From Gammaproteobacteria bacterium UBA5109 (GTDB lineage Bacteria > Pseudomonadota > Gammaproteobacteria > Pseudomonadales > Pseudohongiellaceae): a stretch of DNA of 64,000 nt. The DNA lies in contig DHZH01000003.1 in the NCBI GenBank assembly GCA_002414385.1, forward strand, positions 12,462 to 76,461, read 5' to 3'. Both the position numbers and the translations under genes were made by a program. Shown one piece after another: positions 25,331 to 33,568 of the stretch. Numbering within the stretch: the first letter of the stretch is position 1; each line of letters opens with the position of its first letter. Under the pieces are notes generated by a model. It was given only the letters and a program-made list of their open reading frames with translations. It was not told the DNA's origin and did no database searches.

Positions 25331-26209
25331 ATGAGCGAAAAGAAAACATGCATGCCTCCCGACCCGAATACCCGTACGCCGGGTTTCAAGGCGCCGCCGA
25401 AGTCCTGTGATGCCCATTGTCACGTTTTCGGACCAAAAGAAATATTTCCCTATCATCCGACCAGCACTTATGAGCCGCCGGATGCAGGAAAAGACAGGCT
25501 CAAGACCTTGCATGAAATTCTTGGCATTGAACGTGCGGTTATTGTTCAGGCCAGTTGCCATGGTCCGGATAACCGCGCCATGATAGATGCCATTGCATCC
25601 AGCAAGGGAGCCTGGCGGGGTGTCTGTATTGCCAATGACAGTTTCACGGATAATGACTTTCAGGATTTGCATGATGGCGGGGTACGTGGCGTGCGTTTTA
25701 ATTTTGTTACGCATCTGGGCGGCACACCGAACCTGGAGATGATGAAAAACGTGCTGGACCGGGTCAAGCCCCTGGGCTGGCATCTGGTGATTCATGTCAA
25801 TGCAGAAGACATCATCAAGTTCCAGGATTTCTTTGCCCAGTTTGATATGGAGATTGTGGTGGATCATATGGGGCGTGTTCCCTGTGACCAGGGCACTGAA
25901 CAAGAGGCTTTCCAGATTCTCAAGGATTTCATGCAACGTGATAACTGGTGGGTAAAAGTCTGCGGTTCGGAACGAATCTCCGCCGAGGGTCCGCCTTTTC
26001 ATGATGCCGTACCTTTTGCAAAGGAGTTGATTCAGATTGCCCCGGATCGCACGTTATGGGGAACTGATTTTCCGCATCCCAATATCCGGCGCTGGATGCC
26101 CAACGATGGCGACCTGCTGGACCTGGTGCCATTGTTTGCCGAAGACGAAACGCTGCAAAACAAAGTGCTGGTGGATAATCCGGCGCGTCTTTATGGCTTT
26201 GATGAATAA
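25331..26209 (+). CDS. ligI: 2-pyrone-4,6-dicarboxylate lactonase
   Basis: This 292-residue amidohydrolase-superfamily enzyme, the usual LigI length, has an N-terminal CDAHCHVFGP motif. It also has a central VIHVNAEDI, a VVDHMGRV and a C-terminal GTDFPHPN containing the catalytic Asp. It hydrolyses 2-pyrone-4,6-dicarboxylate, the product of LigC, to 4-oxalomesaconate; LigI works without a bound metal. It is cotranscribed with the other protocatechuate 4,5-cleavage genes. Confidence 0.92.
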   Translation: MSEKKTCMPPDPNTRTPGFKAPPKSCDAHCHVFGPKEIFPYHPTSTYEPPDAGKDRLKTLHEILGIERAVIVQASCHGPDNRAMIDAIASSKGAWRGVCIANDSFTDNDFQDLHDGGVRGVRFNFVTHLGGTPNLEMMKNVLDRVKPLGWHLVIHVNAEDIIKFQDFFAQFDMEIVVDHMGRVPCDQGTEQEAFQILKDFMQRDNWWVKVCGSERISAEGPPFHDAVPFAKELIQIAPDRTLWGTDFPHPNIRRWMPNDGDLLDLVPLFAEDETLQNKVLVDNPARLYGFDE

Positions 26210-26240
26210 AAGCAATAACTGAAAAGTGTAAGGTAAAACT

Positions 26241-26948
26241 ATGAAAACCGTTGCTGTACGCAATATCGAACGCGCGGATCCGGCCGTGATTGATGAACTG
26301 GCGAAACTGGGTGTCGCCACGGTACATGAAGCTCAGGGCCGTGTTGGATTGTTAAAACCCTATATGCGCCCGATTTATTCTGGCACCCGCATCGGTGGCA
26401 GTGCCGTCACGATTCTGGCGCAGCCGGGCGATAACTGGATGGTGCATGTGGCCATTGAACTGTGTCAACCCGGCGACATTCTGGTGGTCGGCCTGACGAC
26501 TGAAAATGAAGACGGATTTTTTGGTGATTTGCTCGCTGAATCCTGCAAGGCACGGGGCGTCCGCGGTCTGGTCATTGATGCCGGCGTGCGCGATATTCGT
26601 GACCTGAAAGAGATGAACTTTCCGGTCTGGTCCAGAGCTGTCCATGCCAAGGGAACCGTGAAAGCGACTCTGGGCGCGGTGAACGTGCCGCTGGTTTGTG
26701 CCGGTCAGTATGTGGTGCCGGGCGATATCGTCCTGGCTGATGATGATGGCGTCTGTATTGTAGAACGTGCCAATGCTGAAAAAGCCCTGGAAGGCGGCAA
26801 GCAACGTGAAGCCAATGAAATTGCCAAACGTGAAAAGCTGGCCAGGGGTGAACTTGGCCTGGATATCTACAACATGCGTCCCCGCCTGGAAGAGGAAGGC
26901 CTGGTTTATCTGGATAACCTTGATGAATACTACAAACTGAAAAAATAA
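26241..26948 (+). CDS. ligK: 4-carboxy-4-hydroxy-2-oxoadipate aldolase/oxaloacetate decarboxylase
   Basis: This 235-residue class II aldolase of the RraA-like fold has the motif GLVIDAGVRDIRDL, which binds the divalent metal and pyruvate enolate, and the C-terminal ADDDGVCIVE. It splits 4-carboxy-4-hydroxy-2-oxoadipate to pyruvate and oxaloacetate, the last step of the 4,5-cleavage route, and can decarboxylate oxaloacetate. The pathway context fixes the choice over RraA or plain HMG aldolase. AAGG precedes the start; the gene lies between ligI and ligJ. Confidence 0.92.
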   Translation: MKTVAVRNIERADPAVIDELAKLGVATVHEAQGRVGLLKPYMRPIYSGTRIGGSAVTILAQPGDNWMVHVAIELCQPGDILVVGLTTENEDGFFGDLLAESCKARGVRGLVIDAGVRDIRDLKEMNFPVWSRAVHAKGTVKATLGAVNVPLVCAGQYVVPGDIVLADDDGVCIVERANAEKALEGGKQREANEIAKREKLARGELGLDIYNMRPRLEEEGLVYLDNLDEYYKLKK

Positions 26949-26993
26949 ATTATTGGAATTTATACTTAATAAATAAAAAGGTAAGCAGTACAC

Positions 26994-28007
26994 ATGATTA
27001 TCGATTGTCACGGTCATTACACAACGGCTCCCGAGGCGCTGGGGGAGTATCGTGAAGCACAAAAAGCTGCTCTGCAAAAAGACCCCCAGCATGTTGGTGA
27101 AAAAGGCGAGATCAATATCAGCGATGATGAAATTCGCGAGAGCCTTGAGAATTCGCAGTTAAAACTACAAAAAGAGCGTGGGGCAGACCGTACCATTTTT
27201 TCACCGCGGGCAAGCTGGATGGGTCCGCATATTGGTAATGCCTATACCAGCAAGTTCTGGACAGAGCACACCAATGAATTGATTTACCGTGTGACTCAGT
27301 TATATCCGGATAACTTTATCGGTGCCTGTGCCTTGCCACAGTCTCCCGGTACCTCCCTGGATAACAGCGTTGCCGAGCTGGAACGCTGCGTTACCGAGTT
27401 TGATTTTGTCGGCTGCAACCTGAACCTGGATCCCTCCGGAGGGCATTTTGACTCACCACCCCTGGGAGATAAATACTGGTATCCGATTTATGAAAAGATG
27501 GTCGAGCTTGATGTGCCGGCCATGATTCATGTCAGTGGTTCCTGTAATCCGGCTTTTCATGCTACCGGCTCCTATTACTTGAGTGCCGATACGGTGGCTT
27601 TCATGCAGCTGATGCAGTCCAGTGTCACTAAAGACTTTCCGGAAATTAAATTTATTATTCCGCATGGTGGTGGTGCCGTGCCCTATCACTGGGGACGGTT
27701 TCGTGGACTTGCGGATATGCTGAAACTGCCACCGCTGGATGAGCTGCTGATGAATAACGTATTTTTTGATACCTGTGTGTATCACCAGAAAGGTATCGAC
27801 ATGTTACTGAAAGTGATTCCCAACAAGAATATTTTATTTGCCTCGGAAATGGTGGGTGCGGTTCGTGGTATTGATCCTGAAACCGGGCATTATTTCGATG
27901 ATACCAAGCGTTACATCGATAATGCGGCAATCAGTGATAAGGAAAAAGCCAATATTTTTGAACACAATATTCGTGCTGTTTATCCACGCATTAATAATAT
28001 TTTATAA
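26994..28007 (+). CDS. ligJ: 4-oxalomesaconate hydratase
   Basis: This 337-residue amidohydrolase-superfamily (COG2159-like) enzyme starts MIIDCHGHYTTAPEAL, the HxH metal motif of LigJ. Further conserved points are MIHVSGSCNPAFH and FIIPHGGGAVPYHWGR. It adds water to 4-oxalomesaconate to give 4-carboxy-4-hydroxy-2-oxoadipate, the LigK substrate. The length matches Sphingobium LigJ (about 340). AAAAAGGTAAG upstream gives a good ribosome-binding site. Confidence 0.92.
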   Translation: MIIDCHGHYTTAPEALGEYREAQKAALQKDPQHVGEKGEINISDDEIRESLENSQLKLQKERGADRTIFSPRASWMGPHIGNAYTSKFWTEHTNELIYRVTQLYPDNFIGACALPQSPGTSLDNSVAELERCVTEFDFVGCNLNLDPSGGHFDSPPLGDKYWYPIYEKMVELDVPAMIHVSGSCNPAFHATGSYYLSADTVAFMQLMQSSVTKDFPEIKFIIPHGGGAVPYHWGRFRGLADMLKLPPLDELLMNNVFFDTCVYHQKGIDMLLKVIPNKNILFASEMVGAVRGIDPETGHYFDDTKRYIDNAAISDKEKANIFEHNIRAVYPRINNIL

Positions 28008-28138
28008 GAAAGAGCTGGGCTTGGTCTGAATCAAACAAACCGGATCAAACATTCATCAGCAGAATTTATGCATGTTATGATGAAACTGAATGTAGTCTGT
28101 TGCTGGTCCTGGCAACGGGCCAGTGATGGAGAATTACC

Positions 28139-28534
28139 ATGAAATCCGAAACTGAAGAACAATATGAAGATATACCGGGCACTTACCTGTTTAATCGCAA
28201 GCGCTGCCAGAAAGGTTACCATCTGAACATGTTTTTCATGTCCCTGTTAAAAGAAGAAAACCGCAAGGAGTTTCTGGCTGACGAGGCTGGATATCTGGAC
28301 AGCTTTCCACTGACGGATGATCAAAAACGGGTTGTCCTTGAAAGAGACTTCAACGGGATACTGGCAGAGGGAGGCAATATTTATTATGCCGCCAAGCTTG
28401 GCGCAACTCTGGGTCTTTCATTTCAGTACATGGCCGGTGCCATGTCCGGCATGAGTCAGGAAGAATATCGCAAAATGATGGTTGATGGCGGCCGTAGTGT
28501 TGAAGGCAACCGCAGTAAATCGGAGCATAAGTAA
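28139..28534 (+). CDS. ligA: Protocatechuate 4,5-dioxygenase, alpha subunit
   Basis: This small, mostly helical protein of 131 residues matches the LigA family: YLFNRKRCQKGYHLNMFFMSL near the N-terminus, and a GGNIYYAAKLGATLG stretch followed by MAGAMSGMSQEEYR. It caps the active site of the LigB subunit in the extradiol ring-cleaving dioxygenase. Its stop TAATG overlaps the ligB start by one base, so the two subunits are translationally coupled. The GGAG site before the ATG supports the start. Confidence 0.93.
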   Translation: MKSETEEQYEDIPGTYLFNRKRCQKGYHLNMFFMSLLKEENRKEFLADEAGYLDSFPLTDDQKRVVLERDFNGILAEGGNIYYAAKLGATLGLSFQYMAGAMSGMSQEEYRKMMVDGGRSVEGNRSKSEHK

Positions 28535-29376
28535 TGGGAAAAATAGTTGCAGGTCTGGGGACCTCTCATGTCCCGGCCATCGGGGTTGCGCATGACCAGG
28601 GGCTGACTGAAGAGCCTTACTGGAAACCGCTGTTTGATGGATACGGACCGGCCCGGGAATGGTTAAAGAAAATTGATCCTGATGTCGTGATACTGGTGTA
28701 TAACGATCATGGTACGGTGTTTTCACTGCAGAGCATTCCAACTTTTGCCATCGGTGTTGCCGAGCAGTATAAACCGGCCGATGAAGGCTGGGGACCACGA
28801 CCGGTACCGGTGGTGGAGGGAGATGCGAATCTTTCCTGGCATCTGGCTGAGTCATTGATTCTGGATGAATTCGACATGACCATCATGAATGAGATGGATG
28901 TCGACCACGGATTGACCGTGCCTCTGTCCATCACCTGCGGCCATGTCGATAAATGGCCCTTCAAAGTCATTCCCCTGGCTGTTAATGTTGTCCTGTATCC
29001 TCCGCCGACGGGTAACCGTTGTTACAATCTTGGCAGGGCGATCCGTAAAGCCGTGGAAGCCTATGATGAAGATACCAGAGTGGTCATTATGGGTACCGGA
29101 GGCATGTCACATCAGTTGCATGGTGAACGTGCCGGATTGATCAACAGGGAATGGGATAATCGCTTCCTTGATGATCTGTCCAAAGACCCGGAACGCCTGC
29201 GCAAGATTCCGCATCTAGAATATGTGCGGGAAACCGGCGCCGAAGGTATCGAGATGGTCATGTGGCTGGTGATGCGTGGCGCGCTGGATGACAATGTCAA
29301 AGAAGTTTATCGGCATTATCATGTGCCTGCATCCAATACCGGCGCGGGTCTGATTGTTCTGGAAAATGATGCGTAA
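28534..29376 (+). CDS. ligB: Protocatechuate 4,5-dioxygenase, beta (catalytic) subunit
   Basis: This 280-residue type II (LigB-family) extradiol dioxygenase has the iron ligands His12 (GTSHVP) and His59 (YNDHGT) and a later Glu in AEGIEMV. The catalytic His is in GTGGMSHQLHGERAG. It cleaves protocatechuate between C4 and C5 to 4-carboxy-2-hydroxymuconate-6-semialdehyde, using Fe(II) and O2. Gallate is a known side substrate of some members, which would suit the tannase-like genes nearby. It is cotranscribed with ligA and followed after 59 bases by ligC. Confidence 0.95.
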   Translation: MGKIVAGLGTSHVPAIGVAHDQGLTEEPYWKPLFDGYGPAREWLKKIDPDVVILVYNDHGTVFSLQSIPTFAIGVAEQYKPADEGWGPRPVPVVEGDANLSWHLAESLILDEFDMTIMNEMDVDHGLTVPLSITCGHVDKWPFKVIPLAVNVVLYPPPTGNRCYNLGRAIRKAVEAYDEDTRVVIMGTGGMSHQLHGERAGLINREWDNRFLDDLSKDPERLRKIPHLEYVRETGAEGIEMVMWLVMRGALDDNVKEVYRHYHVPASNTGAGLIVLENDA

Positions 29377-29435
29377 TCAGACACTGAACAGAAATTTTTA
29401 AGCGAACAAAAGACTAAACAGGCAAGAGAGTTGTT

Positions 29436-30386
29436 ATGAAGATTATTATGGTAGGCCAGGGGGCCTTTGGTAAAAAACATCTGAATGGAATCAAGAACAT
29501 TGACGGAGTCGAAGTCGTCAGTCTTTGTGGCGGCAGTTCCGACAGCACCAGAGCAGTGGCAGAAGAGTTTGGCATTCCTCACCATACGTCAGACCTGGAT
29601 GAAGCACTGGCGCAACCGGGTGTGGAAGCGGCAATCATTGCCTCACCGACACAGATTCATGCACAGCAGGCCATTCAGTGCATGAAAGCCGGCAAGCATG
29701 TCGAAATCGAAATTCCCATGGCGGACAACATTGAAGATGCCCGTGAAATTGTCAAGGTACAGAAGGAAACCGGACTGGTCGCCATGGCGGGACATACCCG
29801 ACGTTTCAATCCCAGTCATCAGTGGATTCATAACAAGATCAAGGCCGGCGAGCTGAACGTGCAGCAGATGGATGTGCAGACTTACTTCTTTCGCCGCAAA
29901 AACCTTAATGCCCTCGGAGAACCCAGAAGCTGGACTGACCATCTGCTCTGGCATCATGCCTGCCATACAGTCGATCTGTTCCAGTACCAGACCGGGCAGG
30001 TTGTTTCTGAGCAGTATGCCCTGGAAGGGCCGCACCATCCTGAACTGGGGATTGCCATGGATATGTCCATTGGCATGAAAGTCCCCAATGGTGCTATCTG
30101 TACCCTGTCCCTGTCATTTAACAATGACGGGCCCCTGGGAACTTTCTTCCGTTATATCTGTGATAACGGCACCTATATTGCGCGCTATGACGATCTGTTT
30201 GATGGTAAGGAAGAGCAGATTGATGTCAGCAAGGTGGATGTGTCCATGAACGGAATTGAACTACAGGACCGTGAATTCTTTGCCGCCATCAAGGAAGGCC
30301 GGGAGCCTAACGCCAGTGTGGCGCAGGCTCTGGATGCCATGGAAACGCTGGAACGGCTGGAGCAATGCCTGGAAGGTAATAACTAG
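29436..30386 (+). CDS. ligC: 4-carboxy-2-hydroxymuconate-6-semialdehyde dehydrogenase
   Basis: This 316-residue Gfo/Idh/MocA-family oxidoreductase has an N-terminal Rossmann fold (MVGQGAFGKKHLNGI), the EIEIPMADN stretch in place of the usual EKP motif, and GHTRRFNPSH. The C-terminal half carries LLWHHACHTVDLFQYQ. It oxidises the LigAB product with NADP+ to 2-pyrone-4,6-dicarboxylate. The family, length (LigC is about 315) and position straight after ligAB all agree. It ends eight bases before the convergent MetE-like gene, with no clear terminator between them. Confidence 0.93.
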   Translation: MKIIMVGQGAFGKKHLNGIKNIDGVEVVSLCGGSSDSTRAVAEEFGIPHHTSDLDEALAQPGVEAAIIASPTQIHAQQAIQCMKAGKHVEIEIPMADNIEDAREIVKVQKETGLVAMAGHTRRFNPSHQWIHNKIKAGELNVQQMDVQTYFFRRKNLNALGEPRSWTDHLLWHHACHTVDLFQYQTGQVVSEQYALEGPHHPELGIAMDMSIGMKVPNGAICTLSLSFNNDGPLGTFFRYICDNGTYIARYDDLFDGKEEQIDVSKVDVSMNGIELQDREFFAAIKEGREPNASVAQALDAMETLERLEQCLEGNN

Positions 30387-30393
30387 CTCCCAG

Positions 30394-31503
30394 TCAGGCT
30401 TCGCCCCAGACCGAACGCGCTGTATTGACTACCAGTTCCAGTTTGCGCCACTGATCGTCATGCGTCAGATCATTGCCGTGATGAGTGGATGAAAAGCCAC
30501 ACTGGGGGCTGACGCACATGTTTTCCAGTGACATATACTGCCCCGCTTCATTGATGCGTTTCTCCAGTTCGGCCTGATCTTCCAGTGCGGCAATCTTGGA
30601 CGACACGATACCCAAAACGACTCTTTTATGTTCCGGCACAAAACGCAGCGGGGCAAAATCACCGGAACGTTCGTCATCGTATTCCAGGAAATAACCGTCG
30701 ACATTGATTTCCTTGAACAGAATTTCTGCCACCGGTTCATAGCCACCTTCGGCAAACCAGGTGCTGCGGTAATTGCCGCGACACAGATGAATGCACACAC
30801 TCAAATCATCCGGACGGTCGTCGATAACGGAATTGATGAGTTCGGCATAGGTGCGGGGTAATTCATCAGGATCTTCACCACGTTCCTTGGCCGCGGCCCG
30901 CATTTTCGGGTCACACAGATAGGCCAGGTTAGTATCATCCATCTGCAGGTAACGCAGTCCGGCCTGATACAGCTGATCAATTTCCTCACGGTAGGCTGCC
31001 GCCAGATCAGCAAAAAATTCATCCATGTCAGGGTAGGAAGTAATATCAATTGACTTCCGGCCGCCACGAAAATGCACCATGGTGGGTGAGGGAATGCTGA
31101 CCTTCGGTGTTTTGCTGGCCACTGATTTCAGATACTTGTAATCATCCACCTGAATATCTTTCACATGTTTGAGTTTGCCTGTGACGCTGCAGGAAGGAGG
31201 CGTAAAACCATCTTCTGCGGCTTTGGCATTGGGGTTGGCTTCGATACCGCCGGTAACGCTTACTCCGTCCAGTTCCCTGAGAAAATCCAGGTGAAAATAA
31301 TCACGCCGAAACTCACCGTCAGTAATGGCCTGCATACCAGTGGCTTCGAGTTTTTTGACCGTCTCGGCGATGCCTTCATTTTCTATTTCACGTAATTCTT
31401 TGGCTGACAGCTTGCCCTGCTTCCAGAGTTCGCGACTGGTTTTGACTTTCTCAGTGCGCAGCAGGCTACCGACATGGTCAGCCCGAAAGGGATATTTGCT
31501 CAT
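30394..31503 (-). CDS. Short MetE-like (C-terminal domain only) methyltransferase
   Basis: The 369-residue protein corresponds only to the catalytic C-terminal barrel of cobalamin-independent methionine synthase; MetE is about twice as long. Zinc ligands are recognisable: His and Cys in CIHLCRGN, Glu in LEYDDERSG and Cys in VSPQCGFSS. The N-terminus begins RADHVGSLLRT. The ATG at 31503 is used because GGAAG lies just before it. Short proteins of this type transfer methyl groups to thiols; some core-MetE enzymes take the methyl group from a corrinoid protein rather than methyl-folate. It is convergent with ligC inside the aromatic island, so it may handle methyl groups from methoxy-aromatics, which is inference. 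Confidence 0.82.
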   Translation of the reverse strand: MSKYPFRADHVGSLLRTEKVKTSRELWKQGKLSAKELREIENEGIAETVKKLEATGMQAITDGEFRRDYFHLDFLRELDGVSVTGGIEANPNAKAAEDGFTPPSCSVTGKLKHVKDIQVDDYKYLKSVASKTPKVSIPSPTMVHFRGGRKSIDITSYPDMDEFFADLAAAYREEIDQLYQAGLRYLQMDDTNLAYLCDPKMRAAAKERGEDPDELPRTYAELINSVIDDRPDDLSVCIHLCRGNYRSTWFAEGGYEPVAEILFKEINVDGYFLEYDDERSGDFAPLRFVPEHKRVVLGIVSSKIAALEDQAELEKRINEAGQYMSLENMCVSPQCGFSSTHHGNDLTHDDQWRKLELVVNTARSVWGEA

Positions 31504-31604
31504 TACTTCCATTCCAAATCAGATTTATTTTAGGGGGGTTTTTATCTTTTTTTATATTTTAAAAAACTGTCTGGTTTTAAACGATGCTAAGTTATCTGGA
31601 CGGC

Positions 31605-33296
31605 TTATTCGACACAAGTGAAACTGTCAGCACTATCAGGATTACCACTGCCATTATAGCGGGGCCATTGCGGATAGTGGCAGACAGGGCGGGTCCGTCC
31701 GGCACTGTCCTGATTGATATCCACTGCCTCCAGCTCACCAGGGGCCTGGCCCAGTTCTACCCAGGCTTCTAGGGCGTCCAGGGTCGACAGGCGGGCATTG
31801 AAGGGGCCGGTAATATGACCCATGCCTGGAATAGTGTAAAAGCGCACAAATTCCTCCAGCGTGTCAGACCCATAGCGGTTTTGCAGGCGCTCCCAGTACT
31901 GGATGGAACTGGTATAGGGAATAAAATCATCTGCCAGCCCATGATAAAAAATCAGTTTGCCTCCCCGTTCATGAAAAGCATCCAGGTTGGTGCTGTTGGC
32001 GCTCATGATACTCGCCAATTCACTGATTCGACCGGCATAGGCAGCCGGGTCAAAATCGTTCATGGTGTCCAGGCTTAAATTCTGGGCAATGGCATATTGT
32101 GGCGTAGCATTGCCGGGTTGAAATTGCAGGGCATCCCCCGGGCCACTGCCTCCCAGATTGGGAAAGCCACCATCAAAAAATGTGGAGCCTTCAAATGGGG
32201 ACCATCTGGGAAAGATCGAATTCCTCTCATCATCCGCATAAATGCTGAAGCTTAATTCGAAAGGGGTATCCATGGCATTCAGGGCCTGAATCTGTGCATC
32301 AGACAAGCAGTCATTGGCAGTATCCCTGCCTCCAGCACAACGTATGGGATTGGCATCACTGTAGAGTTTCAGTGAACTGTTGCTGTCCCTGCAGGCAGAA
32401 ATATTACTGATAATGCCGTCTTCAATGCCGTCAAGACTGTCACAGGCCGTATAGACATGTGACACGAAAGTTCTGGCTTTTTCCGGGTTGATCCAGCTGG
32501 CTCCTTCGTTGGCATGCAATGCTTTGGCATAGTTATTGGCGGACAGGTGCAGCATGATCAGGTTATGTGCAGGATAAGCGGCAACAGCGCCATGGTAATC
32601 ATCCGGATAACGCTGCACGGCATCGAAGGTTTCATGGCCGCCCTGGGATCCGCCGATAAAATAATTGAAATCCGGGACGTTGCCATAGCGTGATTCGATC
32701 AGCAGCATGGCGACGTCATGAGTCTTCTTGATCTGTTCGTGCCCGAAGTTGCGCAGGGCTTCTTCAAACAGGAAAAAATCGGCATTAAATCCCCCTGCAG
32801 ACTGATGACCGGAGTCACTGCCCAGCGTGACATAACCCCGTGCCAGAGGCGTTTCTTCATCGGGACGCTGGCGATTGTAATGACCAAGACCGGTAACCAG
32901 AGTGCCGTTGAGTCCGCCACCGCCGAATTGCAGGGATTTACCATTCCAGTTGGCTGGCAGGTTCACCTGAAATTTAATATCAGGAGCGTTGTAGGTAACT
33001 GAATGGATACTGCCCAGAACCTGGCAGAATTCTCCGTGTTGTTCGTCATTGATCAGTTCTGCGCTCTGAACAGTCGCGCCATTGGTATTGAGACTGATGA
33101 AGCTGGCTGGGATCACAGCCCCGTTGAGTTGACTGCAGTCTTGTTGCCCTGACAGACCGGCAAGTTGCGGCAGGTCAGGCCGGGTTTGCGCGACAGTCTC
33201 TGTACTTGGCATGTAAACAAAGGCTAGCAGAGCACCTGTCTGAACGAGTAAAAAAATACGTGAAGACTTGATTAAAGATAATCCGGTAATTTTCAT
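31605..33296 (-). CDS. Tannase/feruloyl esterase family hydrolase (copy 2)
   Basis: This 563-residue secreted alpha/beta hydrolase has an N-terminal signal (hydrophobic stretch about 13-30, cleavage after VAQ). The nucleophile elbow is FIGGSQGGHET and the catalytic His lies in IPGMGHITGPF. As in the copy at 21243, the residues next to Ser and His are Gly and Ile rather than the Cys pair of classical tannases. The family C-terminus WPRYNGSGNPDSADSFTC is clear and resembles the end of copy 1. It probably hydrolyses phenolic esters outside the cytoplasm. It is transcribed away from the acyl-CoA dehydrogenase gene across a 272-base gap. Confidence 0.85.
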   Translation of the reverse strand: MKITGLSLIKSSRIFLLVQTGALLAFVYMPSTETVAQTRPDLPQLAGLSGQQDCSQLNGAVIPASFISLNTNGATVQSAELINDEQHGEFCQVLGSIHSVTYNAPDIKFQVNLPANWNGKSLQFGGGGLNGTLVTGLGHYNRQRPDEETPLARGYVTLGSDSGHQSAGGFNADFFLFEEALRNFGHEQIKKTHDVAMLLIESRYGNVPDFNYFIGGSQGGHETFDAVQRYPDDYHGAVAAYPAHNLIMLHLSANNYAKALHANEGASWINPEKARTFVSHVYTACDSLDGIEDGIISNISACRDSNSSLKLYSDANPIRCAGGRDTANDCLSDAQIQALNAMDTPFELSFSIYADDERNSIFPRWSPFEGSTFFDGGFPNLGGSGPGDALQFQPGNATPQYAIAQNLSLDTMNDFDPAAYAGRISELASIMSANSTNLDAFHERGGKLIFYHGLADDFIPYTSSIQYWERLQNRYGSDTLEEFVRFYTIPGMGHITGPFNARLSTLDALEAWVELGQAPGELEAVDINQDSAGRTRPVCHYPQWPRYNGSGNPDSADSFTCVE

Positions 33297-33568
33297 GCAG
33301 GACTCTTTTATAGTTAAATTTTGTATAAATTATATTCAATGAAGACTTAATGCTTCAGAAGCATAAACCGCGGGCCGGGGCTTGTCCATTTTGGGCATCG
33401 CAACTACTTGTTATTACTCATTAAACACAATTGTGCCGACCGGGTATTGCTTAGGTGGGCTGTGTTTATGAAAGCGGTGTCAAACAGAAGTAGGACAGCA
33501 AGTTGCGGTACAATGCCTGAGGTACCTGCAATCATGAGTTACATAGAGTTCCGGCAGACATTCCTGGT

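Noticed and set aside
25310..26002. Minus-strand open frame of about 230 codons opposite ligI
   Set aside because: It is antisense to a secure pathway gene with conserved catalytic motifs; a shadow frame.
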